Below the pieces are notes generated by a model. It had not been told where the DNA came from. It saw only the letters and a program-made list of their open reading frames with translations, and made no database searches. Below are positions 42,871-52,034 of a stretch of 64,000 bases of DNA, one piece after another. How positions within the stretch are numbered: position 1 is the stretch's first letter; each line of letters opens with the position of its first letter. This stretch comes from an uncultured Muribaculaceae bacterium (GTDB lineage: Bacteria; Bacteroidota; Bacteroidia; Bacteroidales; Muribaculaceae): assembly GCA_910577315.1 (NCBI GenBank), contig CAJTME010000012.1:42398-106397 (forward strand). The letters are read 5' to 3'. A program made the position numbers and the translations under genes.

Positions 42871-43347
42871 ATGAGAAAGGCCAAACCTAAAAAGCGTGTG
42901 ATCCTTCCGGATCCCGTTTTCGGCGAAGTGCGTGTGACCAAATTCGTCAACCACCTGATGTATGACGGCAAGAAGAACACCGCTTTCACCATCTTCTACT
43001 CGGCTCTGGAGACTGTGAAGTCGAAACTGCCCAACGAAGAGCTTACCGCCCTCGAAATCTGGAAAAAAGCTCTCGAAAATGTGACTCCCCAGGTGGAAGT
43101 TAAGTCGCGCCGCGTCGGCGGTGCCACCTTCCAGGTTCCGACTGAAATCCGTCCGGACCGCAAGGAATCTATATCGATGAAAAATCTGATCATCTACGCC
43201 CGCAAGCGCGGCGGCAAGACGATGGCCGACAAACTGGCCGCTGAAATCGTCGACGCCTTCAACAATCAGGGCGGCGCTTTCAAGCGCAAAGAGGACATGC
43301 ACAAGATGGCCGAGGCCAACCGTGCGTTCGCTCACTTCCGCTTCTAA
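42871..43347 (+). CDS. rpsG: Ribosomal protein uS7
   Basis: The 158-residue primary binder of the 16S 3' domain shows the LPDPVFGEVRVTKFVNHLM region, GGATFQVPTEIRPDRK and the C-terminal AEANRAFAHFRF. It lies between rpsL and fusA as in the classical str operon. Confidence 0.98.
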   Translation: MRKAKPKKRVILPDPVFGEVRVTKFVNHLMYDGKKNTAFTIFYSALETVKSKLPNEELTALEIWKKALENVTPQVEVKSRRVGGATFQVPTEIRPDRKESISMKNLIIYARKRGGKTMADKLAAEIVDAFNNQGGAFKRKEDMHKMAEANRAFAHFRF

Positions 43348-43374
43348 TTTTTCATCCGATAAGACAAAAGCAAA

Positions 43375-45501
43375 ATGGCTAAATCTGACGAACAACTTAA
43401 ATATACGCGCAATATCGGCATCATGGCTCACATCGATGCCGGTAAGACCACCACTTCGGAGCGTATCCTTTTCTATACCGGCCTGACCCACAAGATCGGT
43501 GAGGTGCATGACGGCGCCGCCACCATGGACTGGATGGAACAGGAGCAGGAGCGCGGTATCACAATCACCTCCGCAGCCACCACCACTTTCTGGAAGTACA
43601 ACAACGACAAGTACAAAATCAACCTGATTGACACTCCGGGACACGTGGACTTCACCGTCGAGGTGGAACGTTCGCTCCGTGTGCTTGACGGCGCTGTGGC
43701 AACATTCTGCGCCGTAGGCGGTGTGGAGCCCCAGTCTGAGACTGTATGGCGCCAGGCCGACAAGTACAATGTTCCCCGTATCGGCTATGTGAACAAGATG
43801 GACCGCTCGGGTGCCAACTTCTTTGAAGTGGTGCGCCAGCTCAAGGATGTGCTCGGTGCAAATCCCTGCCCCATCCAGATTCCCATCGGCGCCGAGGAGA
43901 CATTCAAGGGCGTTGTTGACCTCATCACCATGAAGGCTATCTTCTGGCATGACGAGAGCATGGGCGCTGACTATACCGTCGAGGAAATCCCCGCAAACCT
44001 CCAGGACGAGGCCGAGGAATGGCGCGACAAGATGCTTGAGAAAATCGCCGAATATGACGATGATCTCATGACCAAATACTTCGACGATCCCTCGACCATC
44101 ACCGTCGAGGAGACCAAGCGCGCACTGCGCAAGGCTACCCTGAGCATGGACATCGTTCCCATGATTCTCGGTTCGTCGTTCAAGAACAAAGGCGTTCAGT
44201 GCCTGCTCGACGCAGTCTGCGCATACCTTCCCAGCCCCACCGACGCCGGTGCGGTTGAAGGTCATGCCGTTGACGATCCCGACCAGGTTGAAAGCCGCGA
44301 GCCGTCGGCCGACGCTCCCATGTGTGCCCTCGCGTTCAAGATTGCCACCGACCCCTATGTAGGCCGTCTGTGCTTCTTCCGCGTATACTCGGGCAACATC
44401 GACTCTGGCTCGTATGTGCTCAATTCGCGTTCCGGCAAGAAGGAACGTATCTCGCGTCTTTTCCAGATGCACTCCAACAAGCAGAACCCCATGGAGCGTA
44501 TCGGCTGCGGCGATATCGGCGCAGGCGTGGGCTTCAAGGACATCCGCACCGGTGACACCCTCTGCTCTGAAGAGGCTCCCATCGTGCTCGAAGCCATGGA
44601 CTTCCCCGAACCCGTTATCGGTATCGCCGTTGAGCCCAAGACCCAGAAGGACCTTGACAAGCTCGGCGTCGGCCTGCAGAAGCTCGCCGAGGAAGACCCC
44701 ACCTTCCGTGTCGCTACCAACGAGGAGACCGGCCAGACCGTTATCTCGGGCATGGGCGAGCTTCACCTCGACATCATCATCGACCGTCTGAAGCGCGAAT
44801 TCAAGGTTGAGTGCAACCAGGGCCGTCCCCAGGTTACCTACAAGGAAGCCATCACCAAGCCCGTTCAGCTCCGCGAAGTGTTCAAGAAGCAGACCGGTGG
44901 CCGCGGTAAGTTCGCCGACATCATCGTGCGCGTTGAGCCCGTTGACGAAGGCTTCGACGGCAACCTCCAGTTTGTTGACGAGGTTAAGGGCGGCAACATC
45001 CCCAAGGAATACATCCCCGCTATCCAGAAGGGCTTCACCAACGCCATGAAGAACGGCGTTCTCGCCGGCTATCCCGTCGAGCAGCTCAAGGTGACCGTAA
45101 TCGACGGTTCGTTCCACCCGGTCGACTCCGACCAGCTGTCGTTCGAGCTCTGCGCCATCCAGGCCTTCAAGAAGGCTTGCGAACAGGCCGGTCCCGTGCT
45201 GATGGAGCCCATCATGAAGATCGAAGTCGTTACCCCCGAGGAATCGATGGGTGATGTGATCTCTGACCTCAACAAGCGCCGCGGTCAGGTAGAAGGCATG
45301 GAAACTTCCCGCTCGGGTGCCCGCGTGGTGAAGGCCAAGGCTCCGCTGGCCGAAATGTTCGGCTATGTTACCGCCCTCCGCACCATTACTTCCGGTCGCG
45401 CAACTTCCACCATGTCGTTCTCGCACTACGCCGAGGTGTCCAACACCATCGCCAAGGCTGTGCTCACCGAATGCCAGGGCCGCGTAGACCTGCTTAAGTA
45501 A
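43375..45501 (+). CDS. fusA: Elongation factor G
   Basis: The 708-residue translocation GTPase has the G1 motif AHIDAGKTTTSER, DTPGHVDFTVEVERS, NKMDRSGANF and all five domains, ending in AVLTECQGRVDLLK. It is 27 bases after rpsG. The tuf gene, which follows fusA in many bacteria, is absent here and rpsJ follows directly, as usual in Bacteroidota. A long open frame on the opposite strand is a codon-bias artefact. Confidence 0.98.
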   Translation: MAKSDEQLKYTRNIGIMAHIDAGKTTTSERILFYTGLTHKIGEVHDGAATMDWMEQEQERGITITSAATTTFWKYNNDKYKINLIDTPGHVDFTVEVERSLRVLDGAVATFCAVGGVEPQSETVWRQADKYNVPRIGYVNKMDRSGANFFEVVRQLKDVLGANPCPIQIPIGAEETFKGVVDLITMKAIFWHDESMGADYTVEEIPANLQDEAEEWRDKMLEKIAEYDDDLMTKYFDDPSTITVEETKRALRKATLSMDIVPMILGSSFKNKGVQCLLDAVCAYLPSPTDAGAVEGHAVDDPDQVESREPSADAPMCALAFKIATDPYVGRLCFFRVYSGNIDSGSYVLNSRSGKKERISRLFQMHSNKQNPMERIGCGDIGAGVGFKDIRTGDTLCSEEAPIVLEAMDFPEPVIGIAVEPKTQKDLDKLGVGLQKLAEEDPTFRVATNEETGQTVISGMGELHLDIIIDRLKREFKVECNQGRPQVTYKEAITKPVQLREVFKKQTGGRGKFADIIVRVEPVDEGFDGNLQFVDEVKGGNIPKEYIPAIQKGFTNAMKNGVLAGYPVEQLKVTVIDGSFHPVDSDQLSFELCAIQAFKKACEQAGPVLMEPIMKIEVVTPEESMGDVISDLNKRRGQVEGMETSRSGARVVKAKAPLAEMFGYVTALRTITSGRATSTMSFSHYAEVSNTIAKAVLTECQGRVDLLK

Positions 45502-45521
45502 ACAATAAAACAAACAAATAT

Positions 45522-45827
45522 ATGAGCCAGAAAATCCGTATCAAACTCAAATCTTACGATCACAACCTCGTCGACAAGAGCGCCGAGAAGATCGTGAAGA
45601 CTGTGAAGGCCACCGGCGCGGTAATCAGCGGTCCCATCCCCCTGCCCACCCACAAGCGCATCTTCACTGTCAACCGCTCGACCTTCGTCAACAAGAAGTC
45701 GCGCGAGCAGTTCCAGCTTTCGTCGTTCAAGCGTCTGATCGATATCTACAACTCGACCGCCAAGACTGTCGACGCCCTCATGAAGCTCGAGCTTCCCAGC
45801 GGCGTGGAAGTGGAAATCAAGGTCTGA
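45522..45827 (+). CDS. rpsJ: Ribosomal protein uS10
   Basis: The 101-residue protein (QKIRIKLKSYDHNLVDKSA, then GPIPLPTHKRIFTVNRS) belongs to the 30S head and also acts as NusE in antitermination. It is 20 bases after fusA and opens the S10 block; an 86-base A-rich gap follows. Confidence 0.98.
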   Translation: MSQKIRIKLKSYDHNLVDKSAEKIVKTVKATGAVISGPIPLPTHKRIFTVNRSTFVNKKSREQFQLSSFKRLIDIYNSTAKTVDALMKLELPSGVEVEIKV

Positions 45828-45913
45828 TGCCCCGACCATAAATCTCATTCTTCTCTCTCCTTAATCTTTTCAACAAAGAAGACCCCAAACCAACCAATCA
45901 AATAATTAAAGAA

Positions 45914-46531
45914 ATGCCAGGATTAATTGGAAAAAAAATCGGAATGACATCCGTTTTCAGTGCCGACGGCAAGAACGTGCCGTGCACTGTTATCGAAGTA
46001 GGTCCTTGCGAAGTAACCCAGGTGAAGACTGTCGAGACCGATGGCTATGACGCCCTCCAGCTCGGCTTCCAGGATGCCAAGGAAAAGCATCTGACCAAGC
46101 CCGAAATCGGCCACTTTGCCAAAGCGGGTGTTGCTCCCAAGCGCCACTTGGCCGAGTTCAAAGGATTTGGCGGGGAATACAAGCTCGGTGACACCATCAC
46201 CGTCGACATGTTCTCCGAATCCGACTTCGTCGACATCATCGGTACCTCGAAAGGTAAGGGCTACCAGGGCGTTGTGAAGCGTCACGGCTTCGGCGGCGTA
46301 GGCCAGTCGACCCACGGTCAGCACAACCGCCTGCGCGCTCCCGGTTCGATCGGTGCGTGCTCGTATCCCGCAAAGGTGTTCAAGGGCATGCGCATGGCCG
46401 GCCAGATGGGCAACAAGCGCGTGACCATCCAGAACCTTCAGGTAGTGAAGGTCATCCCCGAACACAACGTGTTAATGATTAAGGGTTCTATCCCCGGTAG
46501 CAAAGGTTCAATCGTCTTAATTGAGAAATAA
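45914..46531 (+). CDS. rplC: Ribosomal protein uL3
   Basis: The 205-residue early-assembly 50S protein starts MPGLIGKKIGMTSVF and contains KGYQGVVKRHGFGG and PGSIGACSYPAKVFKGMRM. The next gene begins one base after its stop. Confidence 0.98.
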   Translation: MPGLIGKKIGMTSVFSADGKNVPCTVIEVGPCEVTQVKTVETDGYDALQLGFQDAKEKHLTKPEIGHFAKAGVAPKRHLAEFKGFGGEYKLGDTITVDMFSESDFVDIIGTSKGKGYQGVVKRHGFGGVGQSTHGQHNRLRAPGSIGACSYPAKVFKGMRMAGQMGNKRVTIQNLQVVKVIPEHNVLMIKGSIPGSKGSIVLIEK

Positions 46532-46532
46532 C

Positions 46533-47153
46533 ATGGAAGTCGCAATTTTAACTAAAGAAGGCAAGGACACTGGCCGCAAGGCAGTCCTCAACGACGAGGT
46601 GTTCGGTATCGAGCCCAACGAGCACGCCATCTATCTCGACGTTAAGCAATACCTGGCCAACCACCGTCAGGGCACCCACAAGTCCAAGGAACGCTCGGAA
46701 GTGAGCGGTTCGACCCGCAAGCTGCACAAGCAGAAAGGCGGCGGCGGCAGCCGTATCGGCGACATCAACTCGCCAGTTCTCGTAGGCGGCGGCCGTGTTT
46801 TCGGTCCCCGTCCCCGCGACTACCGCTTCAAGCTCAACCAGAAACTCAAGGCTCTCGCCCGCCGCTCGGCCCTCTCGGCCAAGGCAGCAGCAGGCCAGAT
46901 TGTTGTGGTTGAAAACTTCACTTTCGAGACTCCCAAAACCAAAGAATTCATAAAATTTGCAAAAGATTTGAAAATCGACGGCAAAAAGGTTCTCCTGGTT
47001 TTGTCATCTAAGGAAAACTCCGTATATTTGTCAGTCCGTAATGTGCCGAACGCAAAGCTTGCCAATGCGTCCGACCTCAATACGTACGTAATCATGGACA
47101 ACAATGCCATCGTCCTCACCGAGGGTGGCCTTGAAGTCGTAAACAAACTCTAA
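46533..47153 (+). CDS. rplD: Ribosomal protein uL4
   Basis: The 206-residue exit-tunnel protein starts at MEVAILTKEGKDTG. Four in-frame codons upstream overlap rplC and are not part of the family, so the ATG at 46533 was chosen. The tunnel loop KLHKQKGGGGSRIGD is present. Confidence 0.97.
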   Translation: MEVAILTKEGKDTGRKAVLNDEVFGIEPNEHAIYLDVKQYLANHRQGTHKSKERSEVSGSTRKLHKQKGGGGSRIGDINSPVLVGGGRVFGPRPRDYRFKLNQKLKALARRSALSAKAAAGQIVVVENFTFETPKTKEFIKFAKDLKIDGKKVLLVLSSKENSVYLSVRNVPNAKLANASDLNTYVIMDNNAIVLTEGGLEVVNKL

Positions 47154-47175
47154 TCACGCAGGAGGAAACAAGACA

Positions 47176-47466
47176 ATGGAAATCTCAATCAAACCCATCC
47201 TCACCGAAAAGGCAACGAGACTGACTGAAAAGCTCAATGTCTACACCTTCGCAGTTTCTCCCGATGCCGGCAAAGGACAGATCAAGGAATTGGTCGAGTC
47301 CCTTTACGGCGTTAAAGTGGTGCGAGTGAACACCGCCGTCATGCGCGCCAAAAACAAGTCGCGCTGGACCAAGAGCGGTCTCCTCCGCGGCAAGACCGCC
47401 CAGTGGAAGAAAGCCCTGGTTTCGGTTGCCGAAGGCGAATCAATCGACTTTTTTAGCAACATCTGA
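47176..47466 (+). CDS. rplW: Ribosomal protein uL23
   Basis: The 96-residue protein (SIKPILTEKATRLTEK, then YTFAVSPDAGKGQIKELVE) sits at the tunnel exit and docks chaperones and the signal recognition particle. An AGGAGG at 47160-47165 lies 10 bases before the ATG, unusual in this phylum, where strong Shine-Dalgarno sites are rare. Confidence 0.97.
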   Translation: MEISIKPILTEKATRLTEKLNVYTFAVSPDAGKGQIKELVESLYGVKVVRVNTAVMRAKNKSRWTKSGLLRGKTAQWKKALVSVAEGESIDFFSNI

Positions 47467-47472
47467 TAAAAA

Positions 47473-48339
47473 ATGGCAGTAAAAAAATTCAAGCCCACTA
47501 CTCCGGGCCAACGTCACAAAGTTATTGGTGTATTCAAGCGCACCGAGGCCGTTAAAGTCGGCGGCGAGACAATCGTGCGCACCTCCACTGCTAATGCACC
47601 AGAGAAATCTCTTATCGGTGGAAAGCGTTCCACCGGCGGCCGTAACGCCGAAGGCCATCTGACCAACCGCTACATGGGCGGCGGCCACAAGCGCAACTAC
47701 CGCATCATCGACTTCAAGAGAACCAAAGATGGAGTACCTGCCGTAGTAAAAGCAATCGAGTACGATCCTAACCGTTCGGCCCGCATCGCCCTCCTTTACT
47801 ACGTAGACGGCGCAAAAGCCTACATCATTGCACCCAACGGACTCGAAGTCGGCCAGACCGTAGTCAGCGGTCCCGACGCAGCTCCCGAAATCGGCAACGC
47901 TCTTCCCCTGAGCGCCATCCCCGTCGGCACGCTGATCCACGCCATCGAGCTCCGTCCGGGCCAGGGCGCCTTCATGGCCCGTTCGGCCGGCACCTTCGCC
48001 CAGCTCGTATCCCGTGAGGGAAATTACGCGATTATCAAATTACCTTCAGGCGAAACCCGCAAAGTGCTCGCAACCTGCAAGGCCACCATCGGCGTTGTCG
48101 GCAACAGCGAACACTCGCTCGAGTCGTCGGGCAAGGCCGGCCGCTCGCGCTGGCTTGGCCGCCGTCCCCGCAACCGCGGCGTAGTCATGAACCCTGTCGA
48201 TCACCCCATGGGTGGTGGTGAAGGCCGTGCATCCGGCGGACATCCCCGCTCGCGCAAGGGTCTCTACTCGAAGGGCCTCAAGACTCGCGCTCCCAAAAAG
48301 CATTCGTCGAAGTACATCATCGAAAGACGTAAGAAGTAA
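47473..48339 (+). CDS. rplB: Ribosomal protein uL2
   Basis: The 288-residue core 50S protein near the peptidyl transferase centre has the typical GGRNAEGHLTNRYMGGGHKR and NPVDHPMGGGEGRASGG (catalytically important His region). The N-terminal part contains about 14 extra residues around KRTEAVKVGGETIVRTS compared with the roughly 274-residue form I expect for relatives. Confidence 0.97.
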   Translation: MAVKKFKPTTPGQRHKVIGVFKRTEAVKVGGETIVRTSTANAPEKSLIGGKRSTGGRNAEGHLTNRYMGGGHKRNYRIIDFKRTKDGVPAVVKAIEYDPNRSARIALLYYVDGAKAYIIAPNGLEVGQTVVSGPDAAPEIGNALPLSAIPVGTLIHAIELRPGQGAFMARSAGTFAQLVSREGNYAIIKLPSGETRKVLATCKATIGVVGNSEHSLESSGKAGRSRWLGRRPRNRGVVMNPVDHPMGGGEGRASGGHPRSRKGLYSKGLKTRAPKKHSSKYIIERRKK

Positions 48340-48359
48340 TCTGATAAATCAAAGTAATT

Positions 48360-48629
48360 ATGAGTCGTTCACTTAAAAAAGGACCCTTTATCAGCGTCAA
48401 ACTCGAAAAGAAGGTCGAGGCGATGAATGCATCCGGCAAATCCAGCGTGATCAAGACCTGGAGCCGCGCTTCGATGATTGCCCCCGAATTCGTTGGCCAC
48501 ACTTTCGCAGTTCACAATGGTAACAAGTTTATTCCCGTATACGTAACCGAAAACATGGTAGGTCACAAACTCGGCGAGTTCGCTCCCACCCGTACCTTCC
48601 GCGGTCACGCCGGCAATAAGAAAAAATAA
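48360..48629 (+). CDS. rpsS: Ribosomal protein uS19
   Basis: The 89-residue 30S head protein begins MSRSLKKGPFI and contains VIKTWSRASMIAPEFVGHTF and HKLGEFAPTRTFRGH. It is 20 bases after rplB. Confidence 0.98.
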   Translation: MSRSLKKGPFISVKLEKKVEAMNASGKSSVIKTWSRASMIAPEFVGHTFAVHNGNKFIPVYVTENMVGHKLGEFAPTRTFRGHAGNKKK

Positions 48630-48675
48630 TCCAGGGCCCAGTTAACACATTTCGAATAAAAAAAGAAACAATAAA

Positions 48676-49089
48676 ATGGGTGTAAGAAAAAGATTATCAG
48701 CCGACAAGCGCAAAGAGGAGCAGAAGAGCATCGCTTTCGCAAAGCTTCTCAACATCCCCACCTCCCCCCGCAAAATGCGCCTGGTTGCCGACATGATCCG
48801 CGGTAAAGAAGTGTTCCGCGCACTCGGCATCCTCAAGTTCTCCAATAAAGAAGCGGCCGCCCGCGTGGAAAAACTCCTGCGCAGCGCCGTTGCCAACTGG
48901 GAAGAAAAAAATGAACGCAAGGCCGAGAGCGGCGAGCTCTACGTTAGCACCATCTACGTGAACTGCGCCCCCATGCTCAAGCGTCTCCGCCCCGCCCCCC
49001 AGGGCCGCGGCTACCGCATCCGCAAGCGTTCAAACCACGTCACCATCATCGTTGACACTATTGATAACAGCAAAAACCACGAGGCATAA
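48676..49089 (+). CDS. rplV: Ribosomal protein uL22
   Basis: The 137-residue tunnel protein contains IPTSPRKMRLVADMIRGK and the extended hairpin ending in RLRPAPQGRGYRIRKRSNH, where macrolide-resistance changes map in other bacteria. No alteration is obvious. Confidence 0.97.
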   Translation: MGVRKRLSADKRKEEQKSIAFAKLLNIPTSPRKMRLVADMIRGKEVFRALGILKFSNKEAAARVEKLLRSAVANWEEKNERKAESGELYVSTIYVNCAPMLKRLRPAPQGRGYRIRKRSNHVTIIVDTIDNSKNHEA

Positions 49090-49094
49090 CAATT

Positions 49095-49829
49095 ATGGGA
49101 CAGAAAGTTAATCCTATCAGCAATCGTCTGGGTGTTATCCGTGGCTGGGACTCCAACTGGAGCGAAAAAGGCAAATACCCCGCCAACATCCTCGAAGATT
49201 ACAAACTCCGCGAATATCTTAACGTCCGCCTCGCAAAGTGCAGTGTATCGCGCGTAGTGATCGAACGCACCTTGAAGATGATCACCATCACCGTATGCAC
49301 CTCGCGTCCGGGTCTCATCATCGGCCAAGGCGGCAAAGACGTGGAAGCCCTCAAGAAGGAGCTCTCCAAAATCACCGACAAGGACGTTCAAATCAACGTT
49401 CACGAGGTTAAGCGCCCCGAGCTCGACGCACAGATCGTGGCTTCGACCATCGCCCGCCAGGTAGAAGGCAAGGTTGCCTACCGCCGCGCCGTGAAGATGG
49501 CCATCGCCTCGACCATGCGCGCCGGTGCCGAAGGCATCAAGATTCAGATTTCCGGCCGTCTCAACGGCGCTGAAATCGCCCGCAGCGAAATGTTCAAGGA
49601 AGGCCGCACTCCCCTGCACACTCTCCGCGCCGACATCGACTACGCTCTCGTCGAGGCCCACACCAAAGTTGGTGTTCTCGGTGTGAAAGTATGGATTTGC
49701 CGTGGCGAAGTGTACGGAAAACGCGACCTCGCCCCCAACTTCACCGCCACCCAGAAGGAAGGCCGTCCCGCATCAGCAGGCGCTCCCCGTCGCGGTGGTT
49801 TCCGTCGCGGTGCCAAAAACAATCGTTAA
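49095..49829 (+). CDS. rpsC: Ribosomal protein uS3
   Basis: The 244-residue mRNA-entry protein has MGQKVNPISNRLGV, the KH-domain loop RPGLIIGQGGKDVE and VWICRGEVYGKRDLAP. A basic tail (RRGGFRRGAKNNR) ends the chain. It is 5 bases after rplV. Confidence 0.98.
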   Translation: MGQKVNPISNRLGVIRGWDSNWSEKGKYPANILEDYKLREYLNVRLAKCSVSRVVIERTLKMITITVCTSRPGLIIGQGGKDVEALKKELSKITDKDVQINVHEVKRPELDAQIVASTIARQVEGKVAYRRAVKMAIASTMRAGAEGIKIQISGRLNGAEIARSEMFKEGRTPLHTLRADIDYALVEAHTKVGVLGVKVWICRGEVYGKRDLAPNFTATQKEGRPASAGAPRRGGFRRGAKNNR

Positions 49830-49853
49830 ACCTCAACCCCTGCCTAAACAACA

Positions 49854-50285
49854 ATGTTAGCACCTAAGAAAACCAAATTCCGCCGCCAGCAGAAAGGCCG
49901 CATGAAGGGCGAAGCCCAACGCGGCAACCAGCTGGCCTTCGGCTCGTTCGGCATCAAGACCCTCGAATCCAAATGGATCACCGGCCGCCAGATCGAAGCC
50001 GCTCGTATCGCGGTGACCCGCTATATGCAACGTCAGGGCCAAATCTGGATCCGCATCTTCCCGGACAAGCCCATCACCAAGAAGCCTGCCGAAGTCCGCA
50101 TGGGTAAAGGTAAAGGTTCGCCCGAAGGCTTCGTCGCTCCCGTAACCCCCGGCCGCATCATCCTCGAAGTGGAAGGCGTTCCCTTCGAAGTGGCCAAGGA
50201 AGCCCTGCGCCTCGCCGCCCAGAAGCTCCCCGTGACCACCAAGTTCATCGTCCGCCGCGACTATGACCCCACTCAAAACGTGTAA
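49854..50285 (+). CDS. rplP: Ribosomal protein uL16
   Basis: The 143-residue protein starts MLAPKKTKFRRQQKGRMKG and contains RIFPDKPITKKPAEVRMGKG, the Arg that is hydroxylated in some bacteria being present. It organises the A-site side of 23S rRNA. Confidence 0.98.
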   Translation: MLAPKKTKFRRQQKGRMKGEAQRGNQLAFGSFGIKTLESKWITGRQIEAARIAVTRYMQRQGQIWIRIFPDKPITKKPAEVRMGKGKGSPEGFVAPVTPGRIILEVEGVPFEVAKEALRLAAQKLPVTTKFIVRRDYDPTQNV

Positions 50286-50291
50286 ACGATT

Positions 50292-50489
50292 ATGAAAAAA
50301 GAAGAAATCAAAGAACTTAGCACCGCCGACCTGCGCGAGCGTCTGGCCCAGATGGAGAAGGAATATCTTCAGCTCAAGGTCAACCACGCCGTTTCGCCCC
50401 TGGACAACCCCGCTAAGATTACCGCCGACCGCCGCATGATCGCACGTGTCAAGACCGAGTTGCGTCAGCGCGAACTTAAAAACCAATAA
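50292..50489 (+). CDS. rpmC: Ribosomal protein uL29
   Basis: A 65-residue helical hairpin protein (EEIKELSTADLRERLAQMEK), 6 bases after rplP, near the tunnel exit beside uL23. Confidence 0.97.
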   Translation: MKKEEIKELSTADLRERLAQMEKEYLQLKVNHAVSPLDNPAKITADRRMIARVKTELRQRELKNQ

Positions 50490-50504
50490 CCCCCTCACCT
50501 AATC

Positions 50505-50762
50505 ATGGAAAAGAGAAACTTACGTAAAGAGCGCATCGGGGTTGTGTCGAGCAACAAGGGCGACAAGACTATCACCGTCACCATCCGCTGGAAGGAAAAA
50601 CATCCTATCTACGGCAAATTCGTCAACAAGTCCAAGAAATACCACGCTCACGACGAAAACAACGAATGCAGCGTCGGCGATACCGTACGCCTCATGGAAA
50701 CCCGCCCCCTGAGCAAGACCAAAAGATGGCGCTTAGTAGAAATCATCGAAAAAGTTAAGTAA
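50505..50762 (+). CDS. rpsQ: Ribosomal protein uS17
   Basis: The 85-residue OB-fold 30S protein contains RKERIGVVSSNKGDKTITV and YHAHDENNECSVGDTVRLME. It is 2 bases before rplN. Confidence 0.97.
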   Translation: MEKRNLRKERIGVVSSNKGDKTITVTIRWKEKHPIYGKFVNKSKKYHAHDENNECSVGDTVRLMETRPLSKTKRWRLVEIIEKVK

Positions 50763-50764
50763 AC

Positions 50765-51130
50765 ATGATACAGACTGAATCCCGTTTGACCGTAGCCGAC
50801 AACAGCGGCGCCAAGGAAGCCCTGTGCATCCATGTCCTCGGCGGCACCGGCCGTCGCTACGCTTCCGTCGGCGATATCATCGTCGTGTCGGTTAAAAGCG
50901 TTATTCCCAGCTCCGACGTTAAGAAAGGCACTGTATCGAAGGCCATCGTCGTCCGCACCAAGAAGGAAATCCGCCGTCAGGACGGTTCCTACATCCGCTT
51001 CGACGACAACGCCTGTGTGCTGCTCAACAATGCCGGCGAACTCCGCGGCACCCGTATCTTCGGCCCCGTGGCACGCGAACTCCGCGCCTCGAACATGAAG
51101 ATTGTCTCGCTCGCCCCCGAAGTACTCTAA
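50765..51130 (+). CDS. rplN: Ribosomal protein uL14
   Basis: The 121-residue protein has MIQTESRLTVADNSGAKEAL and FDDNACVLLNNAGELRGTRI, the family signature. It forms the subunit bridge and is the target of silencing factor RsfS. Confidence 0.98.
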   Translation: MIQTESRLTVADNSGAKEALCIHVLGGTGRRYASVGDIIVVSVKSVIPSSDVKKGTVSKAIVVRTKKEIRRQDGSYIRFDDNACVLLNNAGELRGTRIFGPVARELRASNMKIVSLAPEVL

Positions 51131-51167
51131 GTAACACTATCCACTCAAACAAGCTAACTCAACCACA

Positions 51168-51485
51168 ATGATCAAGCTACATATCAAAAAGGGTGACATG
51201 GTTTACGTGCTCAGTGGCGACGACCGAGGCCACAAAGGCCGCGTTCTATCCGTCGACCGTGCAAAGTGCCGTGCCATCGTAGAGGGTGCCAACATCGTCA
51301 CCAAGGCCACCAAGCCCTCAGCCAAATATCCCCAGGGCGGCCTCATCAAGAAAGAAGCACCCATCCACATTTCCAACCTCAGCCTTATCGATCCCAAGAG
51401 CGGCAAGCCCACACGCATCGCCCTCCGCCGCGAAAACGGCAAGTGTGTTCGTATCGCTAAAAAATCAGGACAGGAGATCAAATAA
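51168..51485 (+). CDS. rplX: Ribosomal protein uL24
   Basis: The 105-residue KOW-domain protein (IKKGDMVYVLSGDDRGHKGR) initiates 50S assembly. Its stop overlaps the rplE ATG by one base (ATAATGG arrangement). Confidence 0.97.
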   Translation: MIKLHIKKGDMVYVLSGDDRGHKGRVLSVDRAKCRAIVEGANIVTKATKPSAKYPQGGLIKKEAPIHISNLSLIDPKSGKPTRIALRRENGKCVRIAKKSGQEIK

Positions 51486-52033
51486 TGGAAACTACACTCA
51501 GCAAAGACTATAAGGACCGCATCGTGCCCGCCCTGACCAAGGAGTTCGGCTACACAACCGTGATGCAGGTGCCCCGCCTGGAGAAAATCGTCATCAACCA
51601 AGGCATCGGCGAAGCAACCCAGGACAAGAAGCTCATCGACATCGCCATCAATGAGCTCACCGCAATCACCGGTCAGAAGGCCGTTCCCACCTTGTCGCGC
51701 AAGGACATCTCGAACTTCAAGGTGCGTAAGAAAATGCCCATCGGCGTCCGCGTCACCCTCCGCCGCGAGCGCATGTACGAATTCCTCGAACGTCTCATCC
51801 GCGTGGCTCTGCCCCGTATCCGTGACTTCAAGGGCATCCAGGGCAAGCTCGACGGCCGCGGCAACTACACCCTCGGCATCACCGAGCAGATTATCTTCCC
51901 CGAGATCAACATCGACAATATCAACAAGCTCATGGGCATGAACATCACCTTCGTGACCTCGGCCAACTCTGACGAGGAAGGCTACGCTCTGCTCAAGGCT
52001 TTCGGTCTCCCCTTCAAAAACGAAAAGAAGTAA
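51485..52033 (+). CDS. rplE: Ribosomal protein uL5
   Basis: The 182-residue 5S-rRNA-binding protein contains RLEKIVINQGIGEA and GVRVTLRRERMYEFLERL. It overlaps rplX by one base and precedes rpsN by one base. Confidence 0.98.
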   Translation: METTLSKDYKDRIVPALTKEFGYTTVMQVPRLEKIVINQGIGEATQDKKLIDIAINELTAITGQKAVPTLSRKDISNFKVRKKMPIGVRVTLRRERMYEFLERLIRVALPRIRDFKGIQGKLDGRGNYTLGITEQIIFPEINIDNINKLMGMNITFVTSANSDEEGYALLKAFGLPFKNEKK

Positions 52034-52034
52034 T

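Noticed and set aside
42805..45513. A very long open frame antisense to fusA and rpsG (about 900 codons)
   Set aside because: It is created by the strong third-position codon bias of fusA; its translation has no recognisable domain, and it overlaps genes of certain identity.
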